NCBI GenBank assembly: GCA_043808035.1
Contig: JAZDFH010000063.1
Coordinates: 1-14,391 of the forward strand
Reading direction: 5' to 3'
Origin: JAZDFH01 sp043808035
GTDB lineage: Bacteria > Patescibacteriota > Minisyncoccia > UBA6257 > Colwellbacteraceae
DNA: 14,391 bases
The notes beneath the pieces are model-generated. The model was not told where the DNA came from. It worked only from the letters and a program-made list of their open reading frames with translations, and ran no database searches. Positions 1 through 8,180 of the stretch are shown piece after piece (positions within the stretch are counted from its first letter, which is position 1; the number at the start of each line of letters is the position of its first letter). Position numbers and translations under genes: made by a program.

Positions 1-1
1 G

Positions 2-97
2 GAAAGAAGAGTAATGCAAGAATCTCATATTGATGCTGCGAAAAAAACATATGAGGCTCGAAATAAACTCTTCCAAAATATTACAAACAGCTCATGA
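2..97 (+). CDS. C-terminal tail of an unidentified upstream gene (partial)
   Basis: Reading from base 2 there is an open frame of 31 codons ending in TGA at 95-97, cut by the window edge. The peptide is charged and probably helical: it contains HIDAAKKTYEARNKLFQ and ends NITNSS. It lies upstream of and in the same direction as the U32 gene, with about 140 bases between them. The family cannot be told from so short a tail, and an open frame of this length could occur by chance, so it is only a plausible coding end. Confidence 0.35.
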   Translation, partial: ERRVMQESHIDAAKKTYEARNKLFQNITNSS

Positions 98-237
98 TAT
101 GAGAATTTGTTTCAGGCTACTTTACGGACTGGAAAATACTAGCCTTCCTTAAAAGTTCTCTACTATTTTCTCTGTTATTCTGTTATAAAGATTTCATTGC
201 TTTTATAGCAATATTGTTTTAAGTTTCAATATAAAGT
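98..237 (+). promoter_or_regulatory. Intergenic leader of the U32 gene with a possible extended -10 box
   Basis: This AT-rich gap contains TG-T-TATAAA (TATAAA at 184-189, TG at 181-182), an extended -10 candidate about 50 bases before the ATG. No convincing -35 box lies 17 bases further up. A weak stem AGGCTA (114-119) / TAGCCT (140-145) with no real U-run could be a poor terminator of the preceding gene. No ribosome binding site precedes the ATG at 238. Confidence 0.3.
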
Positions 238-1497
238 ATGAAAAAGCCCGAATTATTATCCCCCGTTCAAGATTATACGTCTCTCCATGCCGCCATAGAT
301 AACGGGGCAGATGCCGTGTATTTTGGCATCAAAGGATTTAATATGCGAGCAAATGCAAAAAATTTCACGTCCGCAGATCTCCCAAAGATTACCCGTATTG
401 CGCATGCTAAAAACGTCAAGACATATTTAGCGCTTAATACTATTATCTATGAACACGAACTCAAAAAAGTAGAATCTATTTTAGAAAAAGCCAAGAAAGC
501 CAATATAGATGCCATTATCTGTTGGGATATGTCGGTGATACATATGGCAAAACAATTCGGACTTGAGGTGCATCTCAGTACACAGGCAAGTGTATCAAAT
601 TCCAACGCAGTCGAATTTTACAAGGAACAAGGCGTTTCCCGCATTGTGTTAGCCCGTGAATGCACCTTAGATGATATTAGAAAAATAAAGAAAAAGACTA
701 CCGTACAATTAGAGGTGTTTGTACACGGCGCAATGTGTGTGTCAGTTTCCGGAAGATGCTTTATGTCACAATTCTCTACCTGTAAATCGGCAAACCGCGG
801 AGAATGTCTACAACCATGTCGAAGGAATTACATTATCCGAGATGTCGAAAATGAATTTGAATATGAGGTTGGACCGAACTATGTTTTGAGTCCAAAAGAT
901 CTTTGCACTCTCCCCTTCTTAGAAAAATTAATGCTTGCCGACATTGATTGCTTCAAAATCGAAGGACGGAATAAAAGCCCCGAGTATGTCACAGATGTAA
1001 CGGCAGCCTATCGGACAATGATTGATTTTGTTTATACAAACCGTTTAAAACAAAAATCCGTCTTATTTAAAAAAGAACTTACAGAAACAAAAAAAACGTT
1101 GATGAAAAAACTTCAGCGGGTATACAACCGTGGTTTTTCAAACGGCTTCTTTCTGAGATATCCGATGAGTGAATGGACAAAAAACGACGGGAATGTTGCA
1201 ACTGAACGTAAAATATTTTTAGGAAAAATTGTTCACTATTACGCAAAAATTAATGTGGTAGAATTCAAAATTGAGACCAAACAAAAACTGCGCATTGGAG
1301 ATGAAATATTCATCCAAGGTCAAAGCACAGGGACTGTTCGACTCACCATAAACTCAATGGAGATAAATCATAAAAAAGTTCTACAAGCGATACAGGGAGA
1401 TTATATCGCCATAAAAGTTGACATACGAGCACGGAAAAACGACTCTGCATATATCATCAAAAAGAAAAATACTCTACCGACATCTTACACGAAATGA
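238..1497 (+). CDS. U32 family protein (TrhP/RlhA/UbiU-like, probable RNA hydroxylation factor)
   Basis: A 419-residue protein opening with the U32 pattern ELLSPVQDYTSLHAAIDNGADAVYFG. It carries the family signature at residues 159-174 (EVFVHGAMCVSVSGRC), with cysteines at 167, 174, 182, 190, 194 and 223 (the last in SPKDLC). Families named peptidase U32 are now known to include iron-sulfur proteins needed for oxygen-independent hydroxylation: TrhP (tRNA U34), RlhA (23S rRNA) and UbiU/UbiV (ubiquinone). By analogy with UbiU, C167, C174, C190 and C223 are the likely [4Fe-4S] ligands; this is inference. Residues from about 330 to 400 form a beta-rich C-terminal domain, as in TrhP-type members. 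Length is close to that of E. coli YegQ/TrhP. The substrate is unknown, but RNA is more likely than quinone because no quinone genes are near. The gene is followed after 44 bases by desulfoferrodoxin. Confidence 0.85.
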   Translation: MKKPELLSPVQDYTSLHAAIDNGADAVYFGIKGFNMRANAKNFTSADLPKITRIAHAKNVKTYLALNTIIYEHELKKVESILEKAKKANIDAIICWDMSVIHMAKQFGLEVHLSTQASVSNSNAVEFYKEQGVSRIVLARECTLDDIRKIKKKTTVQLEVFVHGAMCVSVSGRCFMSQFSTCKSANRGECLQPCRRNYIIRDVENEFEYEVGPNYVLSPKDLCTLPFLEKLMLADIDCFKIEGRNKSPEYVTDVTAAYRTMIDFVYTNRLKQKSVLFKKELTETKKTLMKKLQRVYNRGFSNGFFLRYPMSEWTKNDGNVATERKIFLGKIVHYYAKINVVEFKIETKQKLRIGDEIFIQGQSTGTVRLTINSMEINHKKVLQAIQGDYIAIKVDIRARKNDSAYIIKKKNTLPTSYTK

Positions 1498-1503
1498 TAT
1501 ACT
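1495..1503 (+). promoter_or_regulatory. Extended -10 promoter candidate for the superoxide reductase cluster
   Basis: TG-A-TATACT, with TG at 1495-1496 and TATACT at 1498-1503. It overlaps the TGA stop codon of the U32 gene and lies about 38 bases before the desulfoferrodoxin ATG. The -35 region is weak. If used, it would let the redox genes be transcribed separately from the U32 gene. Confidence 0.4.
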
Positions 1504-1541
1504 GAAAATGTCCATCGATAGTTACTTATAGTGAATATTCT

Positions 1542-1934
1542 ATGACTACAAAAAATCAAATTTATAAATGCGAGGTATGCGGTAATATTGTTACCGTTCT
1601 CCATGCAGGTGTCGGTGAATTGGTATGTTGTGGACAGCCAATGACGCTCATGAATGCAAGAACAAATGATGAGGGGCAAGAAAAACATGTTCCTATTGTT
1701 GAAAAATTACAAGATAACACCATACGAGTGAAGGTGGGATCAGTTGATCACCCTATGGAGAATGCACATTATATCGAATGGATTGAAGTCATTACAATAG
1801 ATGGAAAAAGTTTTCGGACTTTTCTTTCTCCCAAAGATAAACCCGTAGCATGGTTTTATGTTACCGAACATATTATTTTGGTACGTGCTTATTGTAATAT
1901 ACATGGATTATGGAAATTCGATAACTCAATATAA
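1542..1934 (+). CDS. dfx: Desulfoferrodoxin (2Fe-superoxide reductase)
   Basis: A 130-residue two-domain protein. The N-terminal desulforedoxin domain has the Cys4 rubredoxin-like iron site at C10, C13, C29 and C30 (CEVC ... VCCGQPM). The C-terminal superoxide reductase domain has every ligand of the catalytic Fe(His)4Cys site: H49 (in EKHVP), H70 (HP), H76 (HYIEW), C118 and H121 (CNIHGLW), plus the gating residues E47 and K48. Such enzymes reduce superoxide to hydrogen peroxide without making oxygen and protect anaerobes in the cytoplasm. The two-centre form is complete. Eighteen bases downstream begins a ferredoxin and then a flavin reductase, which are plausible electron donors. The start at 1542 fits the family N-terminus, although no ribosome binding site is present. 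Confidence 0.96.
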   Translation: MTTKNQIYKCEVCGNIVTVLHAGVGELVCCGQPMTLMNARTNDEGQEKHVPIVEKLQDNTIRVKVGSVDHPMENAHYIEWIEVITIDGKSFRTFLSPKDKPVAWFYVTEHIILVRAYCNIHGLWKFDNSI

Positions 1935-1952
1935 ATATAAACTGTAAAATTT

Positions 1953-2210
1953 ATGGCAAAACAAGAATATAATCGAGATCGTGAAGATTCTAAAATTGGT
2001 AAAATAGTGGTTGACCGTGATCTTTGTATTGCAGCAGCTTCCTGTATCGCGGTATCAGGAGAAACGTTCGAATTTGATGCTGAAAATAAAGCGGTTGTCA
2101 TTGATCCAAACGCAGCTGATGATGAAACCCTTCGCATGGCTGCTGAATCATGCCCTACCAAGGCAATCCTCTTATTTGATAAAGACGGGAATCAGGTTTA
2201 TCCGAAGTAA
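1953..2210 (+). CDS. Small ferredoxin with a CxxAxxC motif, probable [3Fe-4S] type
   Basis: An 85-residue protein with a single-cluster ferredoxin fold: DRDLCIAAASC (C25, C31) and, after about 35 residues, ESCPTKAI (C67-P68). In the usual CxxCxxC...CP pattern the second cysteine would be at residue 28, but this protein has Ala. Ferredoxins with CX5C...CP, such as those serving bacterial cytochromes P450, usually hold a [3Fe-4S] cluster. The acidic body (FEFDAENK, DPNAADDETL) is typical of a soluble electron carrier. It sits 18 bases after desulfoferrodoxin and 20 bases before an FAD reductase of the ferredoxin-reductase type, so it probably links the two. The first 14 residues are highly charged and may be disordered. 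No other redox motif is seen. Confidence 0.9.
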   Translation: MAKQEYNRDREDSKIGKIVVDRDLCIAAASCIAVSGETFEFDAENKAVVIDPNAADDETLRMAAESCPTKAILLFDKDGNQVYPK

Positions 2211-2230
2211 TTATTAGTTAGATACTTATT

Positions 2231-3469
2231 ATGCAAACATTTACATACCTCATTATTGGCGGAGGTGTTGCAGGAACAACCGCTGCTGAAACTATTCGAA
2301 AAAATGATACGACAGGGACAATTGGGATTATTAGTGACGAACCCTATCGTCTATATTCTCGTGTTATGCTTTCCAAACCCGCATTTTTTCTTGAAAAAAT
2401 TCCGTTTGATTCAATCTGGTTAAAAGATGAGCCATGGTATAAAGAGAAAAAAATTGAGTTTCTGGGAGGAAAAGAAGCTATAGAAATTCATGCAGAGCAA
2501 AAAACCGTTTCACTTGATGATGGTATGACTGTCGGCTATGAAAAACTACTCATCGCAACCGGTGGGCACGTACGGTATTGGAACATGCAGGGTGCTCAAA
2601 AAAACGGTATCTATTATTTACACACACTTGATGACGGTAAAAAAATTATTTCCGCAATCAAGACCGCAAAAAAAGCAATTACTATCGGCGGCGGAGTAAT
2701 CAGTTTTGAAATGGCGGAATTATTAAAACAGGCAGGACTGGACGTTACCATGCTCATCCGCGAAAATTATTATTGGAGCCCTACACTTGATGAGGAAAGT
2801 GGCACTATGATTGAAGAGACCTTACAAAAAAATGGTATTACATTACTCAAAAATACCGAAGTAAAAGAAATTTTAGGGAATGATACAGTAGAAGGCGTAA
2901 TTTTAAATAATGAAAGAAAACTTGATTGCGATATGATTATTTGCGGTATCGGCATTGTCTGTGGTCAGGATTGGTTTACGAAGTCAGGACTTACTGTGAA
3001 CCGCGGCATTATAACGAATGAATACCTTGAAACGAATATAAAAGACATTTGGGCTGCAGGAGACATTGCTGAATATAATGATCTCATCCTTGAAGAAACC
3101 GTTCAGCTCGGTAATTGGGTAAACGCCCGTGAACAAGGAGTAACCGCAGGATTAAATATGACTTGTGCTGAAAAAAAACCTTTTAAATTTGTTTCATTTT
3201 ATACAACACAGGGACTTGGAATTAATATCGGTTTTGTTGGTGACGCCAGACCAGGAGACGACCGTGTAATTATTAAACGAGGATCTCCGAAAATAAACTC
3301 ATATGCCCGACTTATAACCGTTGATAACGAACTAATTGGCGCAACGCTTATTAATCGCACTCAAGAACTAACAGCCATTGCGAATATCATAAAATATGAC
3401 GTTAATATTGCAGGAAAAGAATCAGATCTCGCAAATATAAATTTTGACTTAAAATCTCTTATTCCGTAG
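2231..3469 (+). CDS. FAD-dependent NAD(P)H:ferredoxin/rubredoxin-type oxidoreductase
   Basis: A 412-residue flavoprotein of the pyridine nucleotide-disulfide reductase fold. It has an N-terminal FAD-binding Rossmann motif (GGGVAG, 10-15), an ATG motif (109-111), a second dinucleotide motif for NAD(P)H (GGGVIS, 153-158) and the FAD ribityl-binding AAGD (275-278). No CxxC or CxxxxC redox pair is present, so it is not a thioredoxin-, lipoamide- or mercury-reductase type. It matches the flavin-only group that includes NADH:rubredoxin, putidaredoxin and other ferredoxin reductases. Last gene of the tight desulfoferrodoxin-ferredoxin-reductase cluster, so the likely job is passing NAD(P)H electrons to the ferredoxin and on to superoxide reductase; this is inference. 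The last 11 bases overlap the convergent acyl-CoA synthetase gene. Nitrite-reductase-like or general NADH oxidase roles cannot be excluded. Confidence 0.88.
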   Translation: MQTFTYLIIGGGVAGTTAAETIRKNDTTGTIGIISDEPYRLYSRVMLSKPAFFLEKIPFDSIWLKDEPWYKEKKIEFLGGKEAIEIHAEQKTVSLDDGMTVGYEKLLIATGGHVRYWNMQGAQKNGIYYLHTLDDGKKIISAIKTAKKAITIGGGVISFEMAELLKQAGLDVTMLIRENYYWSPTLDEESGTMIEETLQKNGITLLKNTEVKEILGNDTVEGVILNNERKLDCDMIICGIGIVCGQDWFTKSGLTVNRGIITNEYLETNIKDIWAAGDIAEYNDLILEETVQLGNWVNAREQGVTAGLNMTCAEKKPFKFVSFYTTQGLGINIGFVGDARPGDDRVIIKRGSPKINSYARLITVDNELIGATLINRTQELTAIANIIKYDVNIAGKESDLANINFDLKSLIP

Positions 3470-5510
3470 GCCTGACTTTCATAAAACGCACGTCTATAAT
3501 TGCAGCACGTTCTTCATTGACCATAACAGGATTAAGGTCGATTGCTTCAATCTCCGGATGTTCAACGCTTAATCGTGAAATAGAAACGATTACATTCACT
3601 AACGCATCAAGGTTAACTGATTGTTCTCCCCTAACACCATGTAAAATCGGTGCTGCCTTTATTTCTTCAATCATCTCCTGTGCCATAGTGTGGTCGATCG
3701 GCGGCAACCTCATTGCCGCATCTTTAAATACTTCTACAAAAATTCCTCCAAAACCAAAAACAATAACAGGGCCAAAAGTAACATCCCGTTTCATCCCGAT
3801 AATTGTTTCTTTCCCTTCAAACATTTCCTGTATCAAGAAGCCATCAATCGTTGCATCAGGAACATGTTGTTTAATATCAGATATGATGTCATCCCACGCA
3901 CGCGAAACATCGTCCTTATTTTGTAAATGTAACCGTACTCCTTTGACATCAGTTTTATGAATGATATCCGAGGATACGACTTTTAATGCCGCCTGCTTTT
4001 TGAAACGTTTTATAACACTTTCCACTTCTTCTTTGGTTTTAACAAAAGTCCCTTCAAACTGCAGCCCATATGTCTGCAAAAGATGTTCTGTCTCACCTAG
4101 ATCCATCAAGATAAGATCATGGGTTTTACCTTTCGTATCAAGCGCTATTTCTTTCTCTGTTTTTTTCATGCGCTTTATTACTAAAGCATCAAGAGCATTG
4201 ACCGCATCATCGGGAAAATCAAAATTAATAAGCCCTGTTTCTACGAGAACTCGCTTTCCTTTCTCAACACCTTGCCCGCCGATAAAAATCGGTAGTATCG
4301 GTTTTTCTTTTTGATACGAAGCAAGAATTTCTGCCGTTGCTTCCGGTTCTGTCATGGTTTGTGGTGTTAAGATGACTAGAATTGCATCAACATCTTTATC
4401 AGCAACAAGAACATCCAGTGCATCTTTATATCTCCCACTTAACGCATCTCCAATAATATCAACAGGATTAAGCACAGATGCCATTGATGGTAGAACACTT
4501 TTTAATTTATTTTGAGTGTCTTCTGAAAACTCTATTAAACTTAACGACTTCGAAAATTCTATTAAATCTGCGGTAACGATCGACGGACCACCCGCATTTG
4601 TGACAATAGCCAATTGTTTTACCGGTTTTAAAACACCAATATGGAATAACTTCGCCAAACAAAAAAATTCATGTAATGAATCAACCACAATAGCACCACT
4701 CTGCATACATGCCGTCTTAAAGATAGAATCTTCCGGTGCCAATGAACCTGTATGCGATTTTGCAGCTGCCGATCCTCTTATACTACGACCAGATTTTAAG
4801 ATAACAACCGGTTTCTTCGCAGTTAATGATTTAATGGTTTTAATAAAACGTTTCCCATCACTCACCTTTTCAATATATACAAGGATTGCCTCTGTATCGG
4901 TATCATCTTCGAGCGCTTCAAGGAAGTCCAATTCTGTGAGTACGGCCTCATTTCCAAGACTGATAAATTTTGAAAGCCCGACTCCTGTGGTATTTGCCCA
5001 ATTTAGCATTACTGCGCCAAGAGCTCCCGACTGCGATAAAAATGCGACATTACCTTTCAACGGACTATCAGCGGCAAATGTGGTATTCACACCTGATCCA
5101 GAATCCGCAAAACCGAAACAATTGGGACCCAATACTCCAATATTATATTTTTGCGCAATAATTTTCAGTTCTTCTTCCAATATCCTTCCCTGTTCCCCAG
5201 ATTCTTTAAACCCTGCGGATATAACAATAACAAACGGGATCTTCTTCTCTCCACATTCTGTCAAGACATCGGCTACATGAATCGCCGGTACCGCAATCAC
5301 TGCAAGATCAATGTCACATGGCACCTGCTGCACCGATTGATAGCAGGACAATCCCAGGATCTCCTTTTCTTTCAGATTGATCGGCAATATTTTGCGATCG
5401 GCCACCCCCTTCATTACATTAGTCAGTAGTGCATATCCCACCTTACTCGGATCATGCGAAGCTCCAACGATAGCTACTGTTTGAGGATTAAAGAATTTTG
5501 TGAAATCCAT
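3459..5510 (-). CDS. ADP-forming acetate/acyl-CoA ligase, fused alpha-beta
   Basis: A 683-residue protein from the ATG at 5510. An upstream in-frame TTG at 5537 would overlap the previous gene, and MDFTKFFNPQTVAIVGAS is a typical family start. Domains in order: CoA-binding Rossmann (about 1-130), succinyl-CoA-synthetase-like flavodoxin domains with the alpha phosphohistidine H253 (SHTGS), then an ATP-grasp beta part (about 455-683) with the beta phosphohistidine H518 (SSDIIHKTDVKGV) and the nucleotide-binding FGPVIVFGFGGIFVEV. The enzyme makes ATP from acyl-CoA, ADP and phosphate, releasing the free acid, in the cytoplasm. It is common in archaea, some anaerobic protists and uncultured bacteria. 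It starts 4 bases after the beta subunit of a 2-oxoacid:ferredoxin oxidoreductase, so the two steps are almost surely co-expressed. The acyl group (acetyl, branched or aryl) is not readable from sequence. Confidence 0.93.
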   Translation of the reverse strand: MDFTKFFNPQTVAIVGASHDPSKVGYALLTNVMKGVADRKILPINLKEKEILGLSCYQSVQQVPCDIDLAVIAVPAIHVADVLTECGEKKIPFVIVISAGFKESGEQGRILEEELKIIAQKYNIGVLGPNCFGFADSGSGVNTTFAADSPLKGNVAFLSQSGALGAVMLNWANTTGVGLSKFISLGNEAVLTELDFLEALEDDTDTEAILVYIEKVSDGKRFIKTIKSLTAKKPVVILKSGRSIRGSAAAKSHTGSLAPEDSIFKTACMQSGAIVVDSLHEFFCLAKLFHIGVLKPVKQLAIVTNAGGPSIVTADLIEFSKSLSLIEFSEDTQNKLKSVLPSMASVLNPVDIIGDALSGRYKDALDVLVADKDVDAILVILTPQTMTEPEATAEILASYQKEKPILPIFIGGQGVEKGKRVLVETGLINFDFPDDAVNALDALVIKRMKKTEKEIALDTKGKTHDLILMDLGETEHLLQTYGLQFEGTFVKTKEEVESVIKRFKKQAALKVVSSDIIHKTDVKGVRLHLQNKDDVSRAWDDIISDIKQHVPDATIDGFLIQEMFEGKETIIGMKRDVTFGPVIVFGFGGIFVEVFKDAAMRLPPIDHTMAQEMIEEIKAAPILHGVRGEQSVNLDALVNVIVSISRLSVEHPEIEAIDLNPVMVNEERAAIIDVRFMKVRPTE

Positions 5511-5514
5511 AAAT

Positions 5515-6294
5515 TTATTGATATAATAGCTCCTCAAAAGAAGGCTTCTCTACTCGATAAAAAATCCCCAATGCTGTTCTATCGACTTCTTGTACTTTCT
5601 CCATCGCCTGCTGCAAATTGTCAGTTGGATAATTTTCGTCAAGCTGATAAAATCGATCCTTATAGTACTCCGTTGTGTCAAAAAAACTGATACACGGCTG
5701 GATGATTTCGATAAACGAGAATCCTTTATGTCGTGCCGCCTCCTTCATAATATTCTTTGTTCCTTCGATATCTCTTGCAGATGATCGAGCCACAAATGTT
5801 GCCCCTGCACACAAAATGAAAAATAATGGATTAAGCGGCTCTTCTATACTGCCATAGGGCGTTGATCTTCCTTTAAAACCCATTGGACTGGTCGGCGTCG
5901 CTTGCCCCGTTGTGAGTGCAAAAATCTGGTTATTATGAATAGACAACGTTACATCCGAATTACGCCTGGCAGCATGTATAAGATGAGAGATACCTTCGTC
6001 AAAAGAATCGCCATCGCCGCTAAAACCAAATACCTGTAACGCGGGATTCGCTGCTTTAACTCCTGTCATGGTCGGTATCAACCGCCCATGTAACGATGTA
6101 AATGTATTGATATTCAAATAATCGGTTATCTTTCCGTGGCACCCAATTCCGGATAACGCAACGATATTTTCCAATTTTACAGTATTTTCTTGTACCAATT
6201 CCGTAATCGCTTTACGGAATGCAACCAAAATCGCACTGTTCGGACATCCGGGACACCATGTAATTTTTGCGTTTGTAGATAAATCTAAGTTCAT
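5515..6294 (-). CDS. 2-oxoacid:ferredoxin oxidoreductase, beta (TPP-binding) subunit
   Basis: A 259-residue protein from ATG at 6294; an in-frame TTG three codons upstream (6303) is less likely. It has the thiamine diphosphate motif GDGD (94-97) followed by NNQIFALTTGQ, where family members have NxxYxxTGGQ-like sequence. Cysteines for the proximal [4Fe-4S] cluster are C14 and C17 (WCPGCP), C52 (GIGCHG) and C201 (IIQPCISFF), matching the CxxC...C...C pattern of pyruvate/2-oxoglutarate ferredoxin oxidoreductase beta subunits. It starts 11 bases after the gamma-alpha subunit stop. Together they decarboxylate a 2-oxoacid with CoA and reduce ferredoxin. Substrate (pyruvate, 2-oxoglutarate or branched 2-oxoacid) is undetermined. 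No separate delta ferredoxin subunit is encoded here, so a free ferredoxin must accept the electrons. Confidence 0.93.
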   Translation of the reverse strand: MNLDLSTNAKITWCPGCPNSAILVAFRKAITELVQENTVKLENIVALSGIGCHGKITDYLNINTFTSLHGRLIPTMTGVKAANPALQVFGFSGDGDSFDEGISHLIHAARRNSDVTLSIHNNQIFALTTGQATPTSPMGFKGRSTPYGSIEEPLNPLFFILCAGATFVARSSARDIEGTKNIMKEAARHKGFSFIEIIQPCISFFDTTEYYKDRFYQLDENYPTDNLQQAMEKVQEVDRTALGIFYRVEKPSFEELLYQ

Positions 6295-6305
6295 ATAATT
6301 CAAAG

Positions 6306-8018
6306 TTACTTTAATATTTTGTCCAACTCTTCTGCAAGTTCACGCGGATCAAAAGGACGACTATCATAGCGTAAAACTCTGTCGGTTATCTCAATACCCG
6401 TTTTTTGCCGAATAATGCTCGCCATTTGTCCATCATGATTCCCCTCAACATCAACTATTTTTTCCGCATCTTGCAATTGTGCCATCACCGATTCCGTATC
6501 AAACGGTTCCACCCATAAAATTTGTAACAATTTTACCGGATATTCAAGATATTTTGCCGCTTCAAGCACCGCCCCTTTTGTTGAACCCCAAAACACAACG
6601 ACTTTTTTACTATTTCTATCACCATATACTTTAACAGTCGGATATTGCCCAAATTCTTTTACAATCTCTTTTATCTTTGCAAATCGTTTATCCTGCATCG
6701 CTGTAACTTCTACCGCTGCTTCGGTGGTAATGCCTGTCTCATCATGTTCATAACTCGTAACTTTAACAACAGTATTTGGAGTACCGGGAAATGCAAGTGG
6801 CGAAATTCCATCTTCCTTCAATTGATATCGTTTATAATTTTCGTCTGTTTCAATGGCACACGCGCCATATTCAACATTAATATTCTCCATGTTAATCGTA
6901 CCTGTCATGACGCTTTCGGTCAGATGTTTATCAAATACAACAATGACAGGAAGCTGATATTTCCATGCCAAATTTAAACTATCTACTCCACTATAAAATG
7001 ATTCTTCCACATCTCCGGGAACGATAACGATACGAGGAAATTCACCATGCCCCGCATGCACGGTAAATAACAAGTCCGCCTGACTAGTATATGTCGGCAC
7101 ACCACTTGCAGGAGCTTGTCGTTGCGCCATTGCGATTACGAGTGGCAACTCGGCGATTCCCGCAAGACTAAAACTTTCTTGCATCAATGCAAATCCTCCT
7201 CCTGCCGTTCCAATTGCTGTTCGCTTTCCTGCATAAACCATACCAAGAGCCATATTAATAACCGAAAGTTCATTTTCCGGTTGAACCACCTTTAAATTAA
7301 GCTCTTTTTGTGCCTTCGCTAAATAATGCAGTATCGGACTTGCCGGTGTCATTGGATATGCAACATAGAAATCAAGTGCTGCTTTTGCAAGCCCCTGTCC
7401 AAATGTAACACTACCGTTCAATAATGATTTCTCTCCTCCACGACTTTCAAACCTCTTTGAATGCTTGATTCCTCTGCTTGCAATTTCGTCATATCCTTTT
7501 CCAGCAAGAGCAATATTAACATCCGCTTTTTTATCTTTAAAAACATCTGCCAATACTCCGCTGACCAAATCAAATGAAATATTTAATAAACAACACATGG
7601 CGCCGAGCATAACTGATCCTTTTGTGATAGGTGGAGCAGACAACTCTTTCATAAAAGCATTCATTGGAACAACAATCGCACGATCCCCTAAAACTTCTCT
7701 CATTTCTTCCGAAAAGCTATCAGCTAAAACAAGCGCGTCATCTGCTAATTCGTTTTTGTGTAATGTAATAGTTTGTTCATCAAATGCGATAAGAATATCA
7801 ATAACGGAATGGTCGTTAAAAACCATATCTCGAGAAAACGTTATCCTCGAAAAATTATGTCCACCACGAATAAGCGATGGATAGTCCACTGACGCAAAAA
7901 CCTCATACCCGTTTTTCGCCACTGTCTGGGCAATAGTAGACCCTAATTCGCGAGTACCAACACCCGCTGCGCCTCCGACCACTATGGTAAATGTATTATC
8001 TTTGACTGTATCGTTCAT
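6306..8018 (-). CDS. 2-oxoacid:ferredoxin oxidoreductase, fused gamma-alpha subunit
   Basis: A 570-residue fusion. The gamma domain (about 1-185) begins TIVVGGAAGVGTRELG and has the RGGHNFSRITFS segment of the CoA-side subunit. The alpha domain (from about 200) has YPMTPAS (221-227), ENELSVINMALGMVYAGKR, an AGGGFALM stretch where many relatives have SGPGF.LM, and QRQAPASGVPTYTSQADL. This gamma-alpha order is typical of KorA-type enzymes. With the beta subunit it forms the catalytic core that converts a 2-oxoacid and CoA to acyl-CoA and CO2 while reducing ferredoxin. First gene of a three-gene minus-strand operon (gamma-alpha, beta, acyl-CoA synthetase), divergent from the hydrogenase genes across 162 bases. 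No Shine-Dalgarno sequence is seen. Substrate preference is not readable from the motifs. Confidence 0.93.
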   Translation of the reverse strand: MNDTVKDNTFTIVVGGAAGVGTRELGSTIAQTVAKNGYEVFASVDYPSLIRGGHNFSRITFSRDMVFNDHSVIDILIAFDEQTITLHKNELADDALVLADSFSEEMREVLGDRAIVVPMNAFMKELSAPPITKGSVMLGAMCCLLNISFDLVSGVLADVFKDKKADVNIALAGKGYDEIASRGIKHSKRFESRGGEKSLLNGSVTFGQGLAKAALDFYVAYPMTPASPILHYLAKAQKELNLKVVQPENELSVINMALGMVYAGKRTAIGTAGGGFALMQESFSLAGIAELPLVIAMAQRQAPASGVPTYTSQADLLFTVHAGHGEFPRIVIVPGDVEESFYSGVDSLNLAWKYQLPVIVVFDKHLTESVMTGTINMENINVEYGACAIETDENYKRYQLKEDGISPLAFPGTPNTVVKVTSYEHDETGITTEAAVEVTAMQDKRFAKIKEIVKEFGQYPTVKVYGDRNSKKVVVFWGSTKGAVLEAAKYLEYPVKLLQILWVEPFDTESVMAQLQDAEKIVDVEGNHDGQMASIIRQKTGIEITDRVLRYDSRPFDPRELAEELDKILK

Positions 8019-8123
8019 AAAATTTAATTTTTAGTACTATTACAACCAGAATACCACTTTTACCATAGGATAACCATGTGAAAAACTTGCCTGATTATAT
8101 TTTTAGACCGATATAGCTTGGCA

Positions 8124-8132
8124 TGTTATAAT
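8124..8132 (+). promoter_or_regulatory. Extended -10 promoter for the hydrogenase genes
   Basis: TG-T-TATAAT, a perfect consensus -10 hexamer at 8127-8132 with TG at 8124-8125. It lies in the 162-base divergent gap between the oxidoreductase and hydrogenase genes, about 50 bases before the small-subunit ATG. The -35 region is poor, as is usual for extended -10 promoters. No clear matching promoter was found for the opposite strand. Confidence 0.6.
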
Positions 8133-8180
8133 TTTTACTGACTACAAAGTATTTAATCCTATTTATGGAACATTTGACAC

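Noticed and set aside
24..103. Short inverted repeats CTCATAT/ATATGAG and CTCAT/ATGAG near the left edge
   Set aside because: They are 5-7 bp in AT-rich sequence, partly inside a likely coding tail, and well within chance.
3517..5429. Long plus-strand open frames opposite the acyl-CoA synthetase
   Set aside because: The minus strand has an unbroken, family-typical 683-residue protein; the plus-strand peptides have no recognisable domains and are rich in Ser, Asn and Cys, as expected for antisense reading.
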